DNA of 64,000 nt from Bacteroidaceae bacterium (GTDB lineage: Bacteria > Bacteroidota > Bacteroidia > Bacteroidales > Bacteroidaceae): contig JAFTEV010000017.1 in the NCBI GenBank assembly GCA_017453465.1, positions 1 to 64,000 of the forward strand, in the 5' to 3' direction. The notes below the pieces were generated by a model. The model was given only the letters and a program-made list of their open reading frames with translations, ran no database searches and was not told the origin of the DNA. The position numbers were made by a program, and so were the translations under genes. This document shows, in pieces, positions 47,734 to 57,544 of this stretch. Numbering within the stretch: position 1 is the stretch's first letter; each line of letters starts with the position of its first letter.

Positions 47734-47742
47734 GAACCCCTT

Positions 47743-47786
47743 GTCGGTGTCGGGCAGCGTGTACTGCCCGGCACCGACTTCTTTTC
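47743..47786 (+). terminator. Strong rho-independent terminator
   Basis: GTCGGTGTCGGGCAG (47743-47757) pairs over 15 positions (one G-T) with CTGCCCGGCACCGAC (47764-47778), followed by TTCTTTTC. It probably belonged to the decayed surface-protein gene. Confidence 0.8.
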
Positions 47787-47798
47787 TCATGCCAAACA

Positions 47799-47830
47799 TT
47801 TGGCTGTTTGCCAGAAAACGCATACCTTTG
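47799..47830 (+). promoter_or_regulatory. Promoter of the ATPase fragment
   Basis: TTTG (47799-47802), a 20-base spacer, and TACCTTTG (47823-47830) match the Bacteroidetes pattern, 68 bases before the ATG at 47898. Confidence 0.7.
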
Positions 47831-47866
47831 CATTACGGAATTTCCGTAACGGAAAAAGCGTAATGC
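47830..47866 (+). promoter_or_regulatory. Nested palindrome at the predicted transcription start
   Basis: TTACGGAA-T-TTCCGTAA (47833-47849) is a perfect interrupted palindrome and lies inside a second pair, GCATTACG (47830-47837) with CGTAATGC (47859-47866). Directly after the -7 element it could be an operator or an mRNA leader structure. Confidence 0.5.
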
Positions 47867-47897
47867 TCTTTTTCTTTCTCTAAAGCACAATCAGACC

Positions 47898-48101
47898 ATG
47901 AGAAAACTTGCAACCCCCTTTGTTTATCAAGGTTACGAAGGCCCGCAGTACTTTTGCGACCGCATCGCAGAAACCGAAAAACTGTGTTCAAACCTCTATA
48001 ATGGACGCAATACCACGCTGGTTTCTCCGCGCAGAATCGGAAAAACGGGGCTGATTCTAAACACTTTTCACCAGATAAAAAAGGAAAACAAGAAAGCATG
48101 A
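47898..48101 (+). pseudogene. AAA-like ATPase, N-terminal fragment
   Basis: The 67-codon frame starts RKLATPFVYQGYEGPQYFCD and reaches the P-loop TLVSPRRIGKTGLILNTF, as in the large Bacteroidales family of solitary AAA-ATPase proteins of about 380 residues. It stops at TGA directly after KKENKKA; the Walker B and sensor regions are absent. It retains a good promoter and start, so a short peptide may be made, but it cannot be a functional ATPase. Confidence 0.75.
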
Positions 48102-48205
48102 ACTGAACCTCCAGTCCTATTTGACTTTCAGAAGGCACAAACAAGGACAAAAAAGCACAAAGAAAGCAGAAAAACACAACAAAAAGACAAAAAGTAAGCA
48201 AAAAG

Positions 48206-48238
48206 TTTGTTTTGATTACAAAATGTTTTATAACTTTG
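48206..48238 (+). promoter_or_regulatory. Promoter of the nitrogen-block outer-membrane gene
   Basis: TTTG (48206-48209), a 21-base spacer, and TAACTTTG (48231-48238). The start codon is 104 bases downstream, leaving a leader of about 95 bases that is purine-poor and has no obvious hairpin. Confidence 0.7.
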
Positions 48239-48341
48239 CAAAGTCTTTTCGAATAGACACCCCGTAAAAGACGAATCACAAGGCGTGTGTAAATCGTCTG
48301 CAACACAAACACAAATTATTTACAAACCAAAAACAAAAGAC

Positions 48342-49079
48342 ATGAAAAGATTGACAAAAATGGCTGCAAGCCTTGCAGCCTGCACGTTGCCATTGATGGC
48401 AATGGCACAAAACTCAGTAGAGGCAACCGTTTCGGCTGACGTGGTCAGCAGTTACATCTGGCGTGGCCAAGACCTGGGCAACGTGTCTGTTCAGCCTACA
48501 CTGGGAGTGGCCTACAAGGGACTTTCCCTCTCGGCATGGGGCAGCTTCGGACTGATGAACAACAGCCATGCAGACTACTCGACGAAGGAGCTGGACTTCA
48601 CGCTGAAGTACACGGTGGCCGGATTCAATGTGGGGCTGACCGACTATTTCAGCATTACCAACGGCAGCGACCCCAAGTATTTCCTGTTCAAGGAAGGCGG
48701 TGCCCATGTGCTGGAAGCCAATCTGGGCTACGACTTCGGCCCTGTGGCTGTGCAGTGGTACACCAACATCAGCGGAACGCCCGACCGCTACCTCAACAGC
48801 GAGGGAAAGATGAAACATGCCTTTGCTTCGTACTTGGAGGTGAGCGCGCCCTTCCGCCTGATTACTTGCGAATGGCAGGCAGCAGTGGGCATTGTGCCTT
48901 TCGACGCGAAGGGCTTCTATGCCGATGCCAACGGATTTGCGGTGACCAACGTCTCGCTGCGTGCCACCAAGCAGCTAAACATCACTCCTACCTTCAAGCT
49001 GCCGCTGTTTGGTCAGCTGGTGGCCAACCCCAGCACGCAGAAGTTCTACTTTGTGGCTGGCATCACGCTGGGCATATAA
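48342..49079 (+). CDS. TorF-like outer-membrane protein
   Basis: ATG 48342 gives a signal peptide (TKMAASLAACTLPLMAMAQN). The mature 225 residues begin VSADVVSSYIWRGQDLGNVS, the hallmark opening of the TorF-like putative porin group, and alternate as a beta-barrel to the end (FYFVAGITLGI). It is followed by PII and AmtB genes at short distances, suggesting a role in uptake of a nitrogen compound across the outer membrane. Transport has not been shown from sequence. Confidence 0.75.
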   Translation: MKRLTKMAASLAACTLPLMAMAQNSVEATVSADVVSSYIWRGQDLGNVSVQPTLGVAYKGLSLSAWGSFGLMNNSHADYSTKELDFTLKYTVAGFNVGLTDYFSITNGSDPKYFLFKEGGAHVLEANLGYDFGPVAVQWYTNISGTPDRYLNSEGKMKHAFASYLEVSAPFRLITCEWQAAVGIVPFDAKGFYADANGFAVTNVSLRATKQLNITPTFKLPLFGQLVANPSTQKFYFVAGITLGI

Positions 49080-49162
49080 TTGGACAATTTGACAATTTAC
49101 AATTGGACAATTGAGTGACGAGTTGTCCCTATACATTATTTATATATATAAGAGGAAGCAAT

Positions 49163-49510
49163 ATGAAAAAGATTGAGGCAATTATTCGCAAGACAAAGTT
49201 TGAGGAGGTAAAGGACGCACTGCTCCACTCCGACATTGACTGGTTTGAGTATCACGACGTGCACGGCATCGGACAAAGCCGCCAAGAGCGCATCTATCGT
49301 GGCGTGCAGTACAGCACCGACGTGATAGAGCGTGTGGCTGTGACCATTGTATGCCGCGACATCTTCTTGGAACCGACCGTGCAGGTCATTCTCCGCGTGG
49401 CTCACACGGGAGACATTGGCGACGGGCGCATCTTCGTGAGCGACGTCATCGACACTTACTCCATCCGCACAGGCGAGAACGGAGACACCGTCTTGAGAGA
49501 CAAGAAATAA
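49163..49510 (+). CDS. Nitrogen regulatory protein PII
   Basis: ATG 49163 (MKKIEAIIRKTKFEEVKDAL) gives a 115-residue PII, which trimerises and binds ATP, ADP and 2-oxoglutarate to report nitrogen status. The T-loop region is GIGQSRQERIYRGVQYSTDV; Tyr50 aligns with the uridylylated Tyr51 of E. coli GlnB, but the flanking residues differ and a GlnD partner is not in the window. The B/C-loop parts GDGRIFVSDVIDTYSIRTGE are intact. The amtB gene begins 43 bases later, the usual GlnK-AmtB arrangement. Confidence 0.92.
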   Translation: MKKIEAIIRKTKFEEVKDALLHSDIDWFEYHDVHGIGQSRQERIYRGVQYSTDVIERVAVTIVCRDIFLEPTVQVILRVAHTGDIGDGRIFVSDVIDTYSIRTGENGDTVLRDKK

Positions 49511-49552
49511 ACACATACACAACACAAAGAATAGCACAACACAAACACAACT

Positions 49553-50836
49553 ATGAACGAATTTGCAATTTCACTCAACACCGTATGGATGCTGCTTGCA
49601 GCCATGCTGGTTTTCTTCATGCAACCAGGCTTTGCACTATGTGAAGCTGGGTTCACACGCAGTAAGAACACGGCCAACATTCTGATGAAGAACTTCTGCG
49701 ACTTCATGCTGGGCTCGGTCTGCTTCTGGCTCATCGGCTTTGGCATTATGTTTGGCTGCGAAGGGGCAGGCTTCATGGGTATGCCCAATCTGGGCAACCT
49801 CGGTTTTATGACTCGCGAGGACGGACTGCCCATCGAGGGATTCCTCATGTTCCAGACGGTCTTCTGTGCCACCAGTGCTACCATCGTATCGGGAGCCATG
49901 GCCGAGCGCACAAAGTTCTCCATGTACTTGGTCTATTCGCTCTTCATCTCGGTGCTCATCTATCCCATCGAGGCACACTGGAGCTGGGGCGGCGGCTGGC
50001 TGAACGACGGCGGCGAGGGCACCTTCATGCACGACTTGTTTGGCACAGGGTTCCATGACTTTGCCGGCTCCACAGTAGTTCACTCCGTGGGTGGATGGCT
50101 GGCCCTCGTGGGAGCGTTGGTACTGGGGCCACGCCGTGGCAAATATGCTGCCAACGGACAGAGCCGCGCCATTCCTGGCCACTCGCTCAGCCTTGCAGCC
50201 GTGGGTGTCTTCATCCTGTGGTTTGGCTGGTTCGGCTTCAACCCCGGCAGTCAGCTGGCCGCCTTCGGTGAGGTCAACAGCCTGGCCATCAGCCACACGT
50301 TTGTAACCACCAACATTGCAGCCTGCACAGGCGGTGTAGCCACGCTGATTGTTTCGTGGATTCGCTACGGCAAGCCTTCGCTTTCGCTCACGCTCAACGG
50401 CATCTTGGCTGGACTGGTGGCCATCACTGACGGCTGCGACCTTGTCAACATTCCGGGTGCCGCTATCATCGGACTTATTGCGGGCATCATCATGCCGCTC
50501 TCGGTGGAGTTCATTGACCACGTGCTGCACATCGATGACCCCGTGGGTGCCAGCTCTGTCCACGGTGTGTGTGGTATGCTGGGCACCATCCTGACCGGCC
50601 TCTTTGCCACAGGCGAGGTAGATGACACGATGGTGGGCCTCTTCTATGGCGGCGGCTTTGGTTTCCTCGGTGCACAAATCTTCGGCGCACTCACGGTTGG
50701 GCTGTGGGCTGCTGGCACAGGTTTCGTGCTCTTCAAGACGATTGACAAGGTGCACGGCCTCCGTGTTCCAGCCCGCATCGAAGACGAAGGACTCGACATC
50801 TACGAACATGGCGAAACGGCTTACGGCGACGCATAG
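49553..50836 (+). CDS. amtB: Ammonium transporter
   Basis: The 427-residue Amt/Rh-family channel conducts ammonium across the inner membrane. Eleven helices are expected. Key elements include the N-terminal WMLLAAMLVFFMQPGFALCE, GAMAERTKFSMYL, the Asp/His region FAGSTVVHSVGGW (first pore His), WFGWFGFNPGSQL and VGASSVHGVCGMLGT (second pore His). The upstream PII protein probably blocks it when nitrogen is plentiful. A perfect 13-bp hairpin terminator follows the stop. Confidence 0.95.
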   Translation: MNEFAISLNTVWMLLAAMLVFFMQPGFALCEAGFTRSKNTANILMKNFCDFMLGSVCFWLIGFGIMFGCEGAGFMGMPNLGNLGFMTREDGLPIEGFLMFQTVFCATSATIVSGAMAERTKFSMYLVYSLFISVLIYPIEAHWSWGGGWLNDGGEGTFMHDLFGTGFHDFAGSTVVHSVGGWLALVGALVLGPRRGKYAANGQSRAIPGHSLSLAAVGVFILWFGWFGFNPGSQLAAFGEVNSLAISHTFVTTNIAACTGGVATLIVSWIRYGKPSLSLTLNGILAGLVAITDGCDLVNIPGAAIIGLIAGIIMPLSVEFIDHVLHIDDPVGASSVHGVCGMLGTILTGLFATGEVDDTMVGLFYGGGFGFLGAQIFGALTVGLWAAGTGFVLFKTIDKVHGLRVPARIEDEGLDIYEHGETAYGDA

Positions 50837-50846
50837 CAAAAAGCAG

Positions 50847-50889
50847 GAATCCATCTGTCAGTACTAATCAAAGACAGATGGATTCTTTT
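50847..50889 (+). terminator. Rho-independent terminator of the amtB operon
   Basis: GAATCCATCTGTC (50847-50859) is exactly complementary to GACAGATGGATTC (50873-50885), followed by TTTTA, 11 bases past the amtB stop. Confidence 0.85.
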
Positions 50890-50909
50890 ATAGAACATCA
50901 AACAAGGCA

Positions 50910-52730
50910 ATGGAACAGCTAAAACATGAATGCGGCGTAGTGCTCATCAGGCTACTCAAGCCGCTTGACTTTTATCAGCAGAAATACAGCACGTGGATGT
51001 TCGGGTTGAACAAGCTCTACCTGATGATGGAGAAGCAGCGCAATCGCGGGCAGGAAGCGGCAGGACTGGCAGTATTGAAGATGAGGGCGGCTCCGGGCAG
51101 AGAATTCTTTTTTAGAGAACGAGCGCAAGGAACAGGTGCCATTGCTGAGATATTCAGAGCTGTCAGCCAACAGATTCGAGCCAGCCAAGAGCACGAAAGA
51201 ACAGACGCGACCAAGGCGGAAGTCGATGTGGCATTTGCTGGCGAAATCTACATGGGGCATTTGCGCTATAGCACAACAGGGCGCAGTGGCCTATCGTATG
51301 TTCACCCCTTCATGCGTCGTAGCAATTTCCGTTCACGTTCACTCTGCATCTGCGGGAACTTCAATTTGACCAATGTGGACGAGATATTCCAGAGTGTTAC
51401 AGAAAGCGGACAACATCCACGCGAATATGCGGACACCTATCTTCTGTTAGAACAAATGGGGTATCAGTTAGATTGTGAAATTGACAGGCTCTGTTGCCTC
51501 CACGAGCGCGAGGGGCTTTCAGGTCGGCTGTTGTTCGAGCGGATAGAAGACTGTGTCAACATAGAACATGTACTGAAGGAATCTTCCGCTTCATGGGACG
51601 GCGGTTATTGCATCTGTGGCATGACGGGCAGCGGCGAGAGCTTCGCGCTGCGTGACCCATGGGGCATACGCCCAGCCTTCTACTATGCCGATGAGGAACT
51701 GGTGGTAGTGGCAAGCGAGCGTCCAGTCATCCAGACTGCGCTAAGACTGGATACTCATGCCATAAAGGAGCTGAACCCTGGAGAAGCCATTTGGGTCAAC
51801 AAGAAAGGTAAAGTCCGTCTGTCGCAAGTAAACATGCCGCAGGCTGTAGCTCCATGTTCGTTTGAACGCATCTACTTTTCGCGTGGCAACGATGCCGACA
51901 TCTATCAAGAAAGAAAAAAATTGGGGATCCTGTTGGCTGACCGCATAGCAAGAGCTTGCAACTACGACTTTGCCCACACGGTATTTTCATTCATTCCCAA
52001 CACGGCAGAAGTGGCATACATTGGCATGATTGAACGTCTCAGGGAGATAAGCCCACATGGACTTAGGGCTGAGAAAGTCGTGTCGAAAGACATCAAACTC
52101 CGCACCTTCATCACAGAGGGAAGTAGCCGAAATGATTTAGCAGCCCATGTTTACGATGTCACGTACGGCATTGTGAAAGAGAGGCAGGACACACTGGTTG
52201 TCATTGATGACAGCATTGTACGCGGAACCACACTTAAGCAAAGTATCATCCAGATTCTGGGCACACTCAGACCACGCAAAATCATTATCGTTTCTTCCTC
52301 GCCCCAGGTGCGTTACCCCGACTACTACGGAATAGACATGAGCCGCATGGGGGAATTTGTCGCTTTCCGTGCAGCCATAGAACTGCTTAAAGAGCATGGC
52401 GGGACGAAACTGATAGATGACGTTTACCACAAATGCAGGGCACAGCAACACTTGCCCAAGGAAGAAATCGTCAACTACGTAAAAGCAATATACGAACCAT
52501 TTACAGACAAAGAAATCTCAAAAAAGATTGCGGAATTGGTAACACCAGAGGATGCAGACTTCAGTGTGGAAATCATTTACCAGAACTTGGAGGGACTGCA
52601 TCAAGCCTGTCCAAAACATACAGGCGACTGGTATTTCACAGGCAACTATCCCACACCAGGCGGTAACCGACTCATCAACCAGTCATTCTTAAACTGGTAT
52701 GAGGGGAGAGACAAAACAAGCATTGACTAA
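50910..52730 (+). CDS. Amidophosphoribosyltransferase-like protein (PurF family)
   Basis: PurF transfers the glutamine amide to PRPP in the first committed purine step. The 606-residue protein has an N-terminal class II glutamine amidotransferase domain; the presumed nucleophile Cys is at residue 8 (KHECGVVLIR), so a short propeptide would have to be removed. NRGQEAAGLAV and GHLRYSTTGRSG are typical. The C-terminal PRTase domain has VVIDDSIVRGTTLKQSII, the PRPP loop. At 606 residues it is longer than E. coli PurF (505). It is a PurF-type paralogue common in Bacteroidales and may not be the main purine enzyme. It follows amtB, with CTP synthase next. Confidence 0.82.
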   Translation: MEQLKHECGVVLIRLLKPLDFYQQKYSTWMFGLNKLYLMMEKQRNRGQEAAGLAVLKMRAAPGREFFFRERAQGTGAIAEIFRAVSQQIRASQEHERTDATKAEVDVAFAGEIYMGHLRYSTTGRSGLSYVHPFMRRSNFRSRSLCICGNFNLTNVDEIFQSVTESGQHPREYADTYLLLEQMGYQLDCEIDRLCCLHEREGLSGRLLFERIEDCVNIEHVLKESSASWDGGYCICGMTGSGESFALRDPWGIRPAFYYADEELVVVASERPVIQTALRLDTHAIKELNPGEAIWVNKKGKVRLSQVNMPQAVAPCSFERIYFSRGNDADIYQERKKLGILLADRIARACNYDFAHTVFSFIPNTAEVAYIGMIERLREISPHGLRAEKVVSKDIKLRTFITEGSSRNDLAAHVYDVTYGIVKERQDTLVVIDDSIVRGTTLKQSIIQILGTLRPRKIIIVSSSPQVRYPDYYGIDMSRMGEFVAFRAAIELLKEHGGTKLIDDVYHKCRAQQHLPKEEIVNYVKAIYEPFTDKEISKKIAELVTPEDADFSVEIIYQNLEGLHQACPKHTGDWYFTGNYPTPGGNRLINQSFLNWYEGRDKTSID

Positions 52731-52741
52731 CATCATTATAA

Positions 52742-54349
<1,608 letters not shown>

Positions 54350-54409
54350 TTTTTCATGGCTGGCTGTTCATTTTTTCTTCTTCTGTTTTTTAGTCTCGGT
54401 TATTATCCT

Positions 54410-54417
54410 TACCTTTG
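54410..54417 (+). promoter_or_regulatory. -7 promoter element for the Nif3-like gene
   Basis: TACCTTTG matches TAnnTTTG, 34 bases before the start, after a T-rich stretch that may also end pyrG transcription. Confidence 0.6.
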
Positions 54418-54451
54418 CAGTTGAATCCAGACAAAACGTGGATTCTACTAC

Positions 54452-55234
54452 ATGAAAATAAGGCAAATTACTGGTGCCCTTGAAGAGTTCGCTCCTCTGG
54501 CCCTGCAAGACGGCTACGACAATGCGGGATTGCAGATTGGATTAGCAGAGGATGCAGAAGCTACAGGGGCTTTATTGTGTTTGGACGTGACCGAGGCTGT
54601 GCTGGACGAGGCTGTCCGACTGGGTTGTAACCTGGTGGTGAGCCACCACCCCTTGCTGTTCCGCCCGCTGAAGCAGATTGCCGGGCGTGACTATATTGAG
54701 CGGTGTGTCATCAAAGCCATCAAGCATGACCTCACGCTCTACGCAGCTCACACGAACCTGGACTCAGCACGGGGCGGGGTGAACTTCCGAATAGCTGACA
54801 AGCTGGACTTGCAGCAGCGGGAATGGCTCAACCCGAAACAGGGCTTTGATGCCGGCGAAGGCATTGTGGGCACGCTGTCGGCCACCATGGAAACCGAAGC
54901 GTTTCTGGCCAAGGTGAAAGCCGCATTCGGAGTGGATGCCCTGCGATACAATGCCTGGACGGGCAAAGAGGTGAAGCGCGTTGCCGTCTGTGGCGGTGCC
55001 GGTAGTTTCCTCATTGCACAGGCTGTGCAGAAGGGCTGCGATGCTTTCCTGACGGGCGAAGTGGGATACCACCGCTTCTTCGGCCATGAGGAAGAACTGC
55101 TGCTGATGGAATTGGGCCATTACGAAAGCGAGCAATACACCATAGGGCTGCTCCACGACATTATCCACAGCGTACAGCCCCAGTTGCCTATCTACGAAAC
55201 AAGCGTAAAAACAAATCCTATACATTATTTATAA
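54452..55234 (+). CDS. Nif3-like dinuclear metal-centre protein
   Basis: A 260-residue member of the Nif3/YqfO family, whose members form toroidal hexamers binding two metal ions. GCNLVVSHHPLLFRPLK supplies metal His residues, AAHTNLDSARGGVN follows, and GEVGYHRFFGHEEELLLMELGHYESE contributes the C-terminal His and Glu. The family is widely conserved; proposed roles range from GTP cyclohydrolase-like activity to cofactor repair, none proven here. The zinc-ribbon gene follows after four bases, so the two are an operon. Confidence 0.9.
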   Translation: MKIRQITGALEEFAPLALQDGYDNAGLQIGLAEDAEATGALLCLDVTEAVLDEAVRLGCNLVVSHHPLLFRPLKQIAGRDYIERCVIKAIKHDLTLYAAHTNLDSARGGVNFRIADKLDLQQREWLNPKQGFDAGEGIVGTLSATMETEAFLAKVKAAFGVDALRYNAWTGKEVKRVAVCGGAGSFLIAQAVQKGCDAFLTGEVGYHRFFGHEEELLLMELGHYESEQYTIGLLHDIIHSVQPQLPIYETSVKTNPIHYL

Positions 55235-55238
55235 TATT

Positions 55239-56084
55239 ATGGCAAAAAAGAAAGAAACCACCACAGTGGACATGTCGGTGGAGGAGAAACTGAGAAGCCT
55301 CTACCAGTTGCAGCTCATGCTGTCGGAAATGGACAAGATTCGCATCCTGCGCGGTGAACTCCCGCTGGAAGTGGAAGACCTGGAGGACGAAATCGAGGGT
55401 CTGAAGACACGTATCACCAACACGGAGGGCGAAATCACAGAGTTCCGTGCACGCATCAATGAGTTGAAGACGAAGATTGACCTGGCCAATCAGCAGCTGG
55501 ACAAGTACAAGCAGCAGCTGGAGAACGTGGCCAACAACCGTGAGTATGACCTGCTGAACAAGGAAATAGAGTTCCAGCAGCTTGACGTGGAACTGAGCAA
55601 CAAGCGCATCCGCGAGGCTGCTGCACAGGAGAAGTCGCGTGAAGAGTATCTGGAAAAGAGCAAGCTGGCTCTGGAGAACCGCACGCAGGACTTGGAGATT
55701 AAGAAGAATGAACTCGACGAAATCATTGCCGAGACGAAGGCTGAAGAAGAAAAACTCCGCGAAAAGTCGAAGAACCTGGAAATGCTAATTGAGCCTCGTT
55801 TGCTGCAAGCCTTCAAGCGCATCCGCAAAAATTCGCGCAACGGACTCGGCATTGTGTATGTGCAGCGTGATGCCTGTGGCGGTTGTTTTGCCAAGATTCC
55901 TCCACAGCGTCAGCTTGATGTACGTATGCGCAAGAAGGTAATTGTCTGCGAATACTGTGGCCGCATCCTCATCGACCCCGAACTGGCTGGCGTGAAGAAC
56001 GACAAGCCCGTAGAAGAGAAGCCCAAACGCAAGGTGGTCCGTCGGAAGAAGAAGGAAGATGAGGAAAGCGAAGAGGGGGAATAG
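55239..56084 (+). CDS. Coiled-coil protein with a C4 zinc ribbon (CT398-like)
   Basis: The 281-residue protein is mostly a long coiled coil (about 10-185, rich in E/K/L, e.g. EDEIEGLKTRITNTEGEITE). A zinc ribbon follows with CGGCFAKIPP and VCEYCGRILIDPEL as the two CxxC pairs, then a basic/acidic tail (KRKVVRRKKKEDEESEEGE). Homologues such as chlamydial CT398 bind nucleic acid or transcription-related proteins, so a role with RNA polymerase or sigma-54 has been proposed for the family. Four bases separate it from the Nif3-like gene. Confidence 0.88.
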   Translation: MAKKKETTTVDMSVEEKLRSLYQLQLMLSEMDKIRILRGELPLEVEDLEDEIEGLKTRITNTEGEITEFRARINELKTKIDLANQQLDKYKQQLENVANNREYDLLNKEIEFQQLDVELSNKRIREAAAQEKSREEYLEKSKLALENRTQDLEIKKNELDEIIAETKAEEEKLREKSKNLEMLIEPRLLQAFKRIRKNSRNGLGIVYVQRDACGGCFAKIPPQRQLDVRMRKKVIVCEYCGRILIDPELAGVKNDKPVEEKPKRKVVRRKKKEDEESEEGE

Positions 56085-56096
56085 TGAAGAGTGACT

Positions 56097-56789
56097 ATGG
56101 AGGAACTGAAGTATCATTACAAGTATCCACATCCAAGCGTGACGACGGACTGCGTGATTTTCGGGTTTGACGGAACAAAGCTGAATGTGCTACTGGTTGA
56201 AAGAGGCATAGAACCCTATCGAGGCTGCTGGGCTTTTCCGGGTGGTTTCATCAAGATGGACGAGTCGGCAGAGGAGGGAGCAAGGCGCGAACTGCTGGAA
56301 GAGACAGGGTTGCAGACTGCGTACATGCGACAGTTCCATGCTTTTTCGGCTCCGAACCGAGACCCACGTGAACGTGTCATTACCATTGCTTACTATGCAC
56401 TGGTGCTGATTAGTAACGTGAAGGCAGGAGATGATGCTGCCAAGGCGCAGTGGTTCCCGATTGACGAGGTGCCGTCGCTGGCTTTTGACCATGACTTGAT
56501 TCTTCGCCATGCAACGGCTGAACTGAGAAAGCAGATTCATTTTGAACCTATCGGCTTTGAATTGTTGCCCGAAAAGTTTACGATGAAACAACTGCAACAC
56601 TTGTATGAGGCTATTCTGAGTGTGAAGTTTGACCGCAGAAACTTCTACAACAAGATGCGGAAGCTGGGCATCCTCACAGAGTTGGACGAGAAGATTCCTT
56701 TAAGCAACGGCAAGGAGGCTTTCGTGTATAAATTCAACCCTGAGAGTTATGCAGAGTTGAAGGAAAAGGGATTTAGGCTGGAGTTCTAA
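56097..56789 (+). CDS. Nudix-domain transcriptional regulator (NrtR-like)
   Basis: ATG 56097 is preferred to a GTG six bases upstream. The 230-residue protein has an N-terminal Nudix fold (about 10-145) with a complete Nudix box, GX5EX7REUXEEXGU, from Gly at about residue 52. A C-terminal winged helix (about 155-230: QLQHLYEAILSVKFDRRNFY) matches the NrtR family, which represses NAD or pentose genes and dissociates on binding ADP-ribose or a related ligand. With an intact box it may also be a hydrolase. The target is unknown; nadD is 10 kb away. Confidence 0.88.
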   Translation: MEELKYHYKYPHPSVTTDCVIFGFDGTKLNVLLVERGIEPYRGCWAFPGGFIKMDESAEEGARRELLEETGLQTAYMRQFHAFSAPNRDPRERVITIAYYALVLISNVKAGDDAAKAQWFPIDEVPSLAFDHDLILRHATAELRKQIHFEPIGFELLPEKFTMKQLQHLYEAILSVKFDRRNFYNKMRKLGILTELDEKIPLSNGKEAFVYKFNPESYAELKEKGFRLEF

Positions 56790-56794
56790 GGGAG

Positions 56795-56897
56795 GCGGTT
56801 TTGCGGTTTTACGGTTGGACGGTTATGCGGTTATGCGGTGATATAACCGTAAAACCCTTAAGCGAAGCGACCGTAAAACCGTAAAACCGCAAAACCA
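56795..56897. repeat. Word-hairpin spacer (AACCGCAAAACC class)
   Basis: GGCGGTTTTGCGGTTTTACGG words from 56795 are answered by ACCGTAAAACCGTAAAACC and AACCGCAAAACC up to 56897. It occupies the entire convergent gap between the Nudix regulator and the nuclease-like gene. AAGCGAAGCGACC in the middle resembles the GCGAAGCGA element at 40550. Confidence 0.75.
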
Positions 56898-56898
56898 C

Positions 56899-57351
56899 TC
56901 AGATTTCAGTGTAGGCGGGTATGTCGTTCAAGAAGACATACCCGTTTTTTTCATAATCAAGTCGGCAACAGTAGTGGTGGAGTCCGTTGCTGACAATGAG
57001 GTATTCCACTTGCAGCACCATGTTGTAGCGACAAATCTGGTTGAAGACACGCTGGGTGATTTCTACGTCGGGACGTTTGTATTCGATAATCATGCGAGGA
57101 CGGAGAGCTTCCTGCGCATAGAGCACGGTGTCGCAACGGCGAGTCATACCGTTGAGGGTGAGGGTTACTTCGTTGGCCATAAGAGTCTGGCTGTAGCCCT
57201 TGTGGTCGATGAGGTAATGGATAAAGTGCTGGCGAACCCACTCTTCAGGGGTGAGGGCTACAAACTTTCGACGCAGGGTGTCGAAGATTTTCATGGTGCC
57301 GGCCATCATCTTGATGTTTGCCTGGAAGGGAGGCAGGTTGAGCTGTTGCAT
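56899..57351 (-). CDS. HsdR N-terminal-like nuclease domain protein
   Basis: ATG 57351 is chosen because the -7 element TACTTTTG (57383-57376) lies just upstream and would leave an earlier ATG untranscribed. The 150-residue protein matches the type I restriction HsdR N-terminal-like domain: PEEWVRQHFIHYLIDHKGY, RRCDTVLY and MIIEYKRPDVEIT carry the PD-(D/E)XK core (Asp, then ExK). No HsdM, HsdS or helicase accompanies it, so it is a solitary protein common in Bacteroidales and not evidence of a restriction system. Confidence 0.85.
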   Translation of the reverse strand: MQQLNLPPFQANIKMMAGTMKIFDTLRRKFVALTPEEWVRQHFIHYLIDHKGYSQTLMANEVTLTLNGMTRRCDTVLYAQEALRPRMIIEYKRPDVEITQRVFNQICRYNMVLQVEYLIVSNGLHHYCCRLDYEKNGYVFLNDIPAYTEI

Positions 57352-57375
57352 TCTGTTTTTTCTTGTTTCCGACTG

Positions 57376-57383
57376 CAAAAGTA
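57376..57383 (-). promoter_or_regulatory. -7 promoter element for the HsdR-like gene
   Basis: CAAAAGTA on the + strand reads TACTTTTG on the minus strand, 25 bases before the chosen start. Confidence 0.55.
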
Positions 57384-57512
57384 ATAAGTTTATTTAACTT
57401 AGACTTTGTTTTTCTTGTTAAAAATGGGGTTGGAGCAATGGCAGATGGGCTGTATTTCATTATTTTTCATCAAAAAGTGGCAAAAAAATGAAGCTGTCTA
57501 TATTTTTTGTGC

Positions 57513-57520
57513 TAACTTTG
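57513..57520 (+). promoter_or_regulatory. -7 promoter element for the thioesterase gene
   Basis: TAACTTTG matches TAnnTTTG, 24 bases before the acyl-ACP thioesterase start. Confidence 0.65.
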
Positions 57521-57544
57521 CACTGAACAAAAGAGACGAATGCA

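Noticed and set aside
56899..57351. A type I restriction-modification system
   Set aside because: Only an HsdR N-terminal-like domain is present, with no HsdM, HsdS or helicase nearby.
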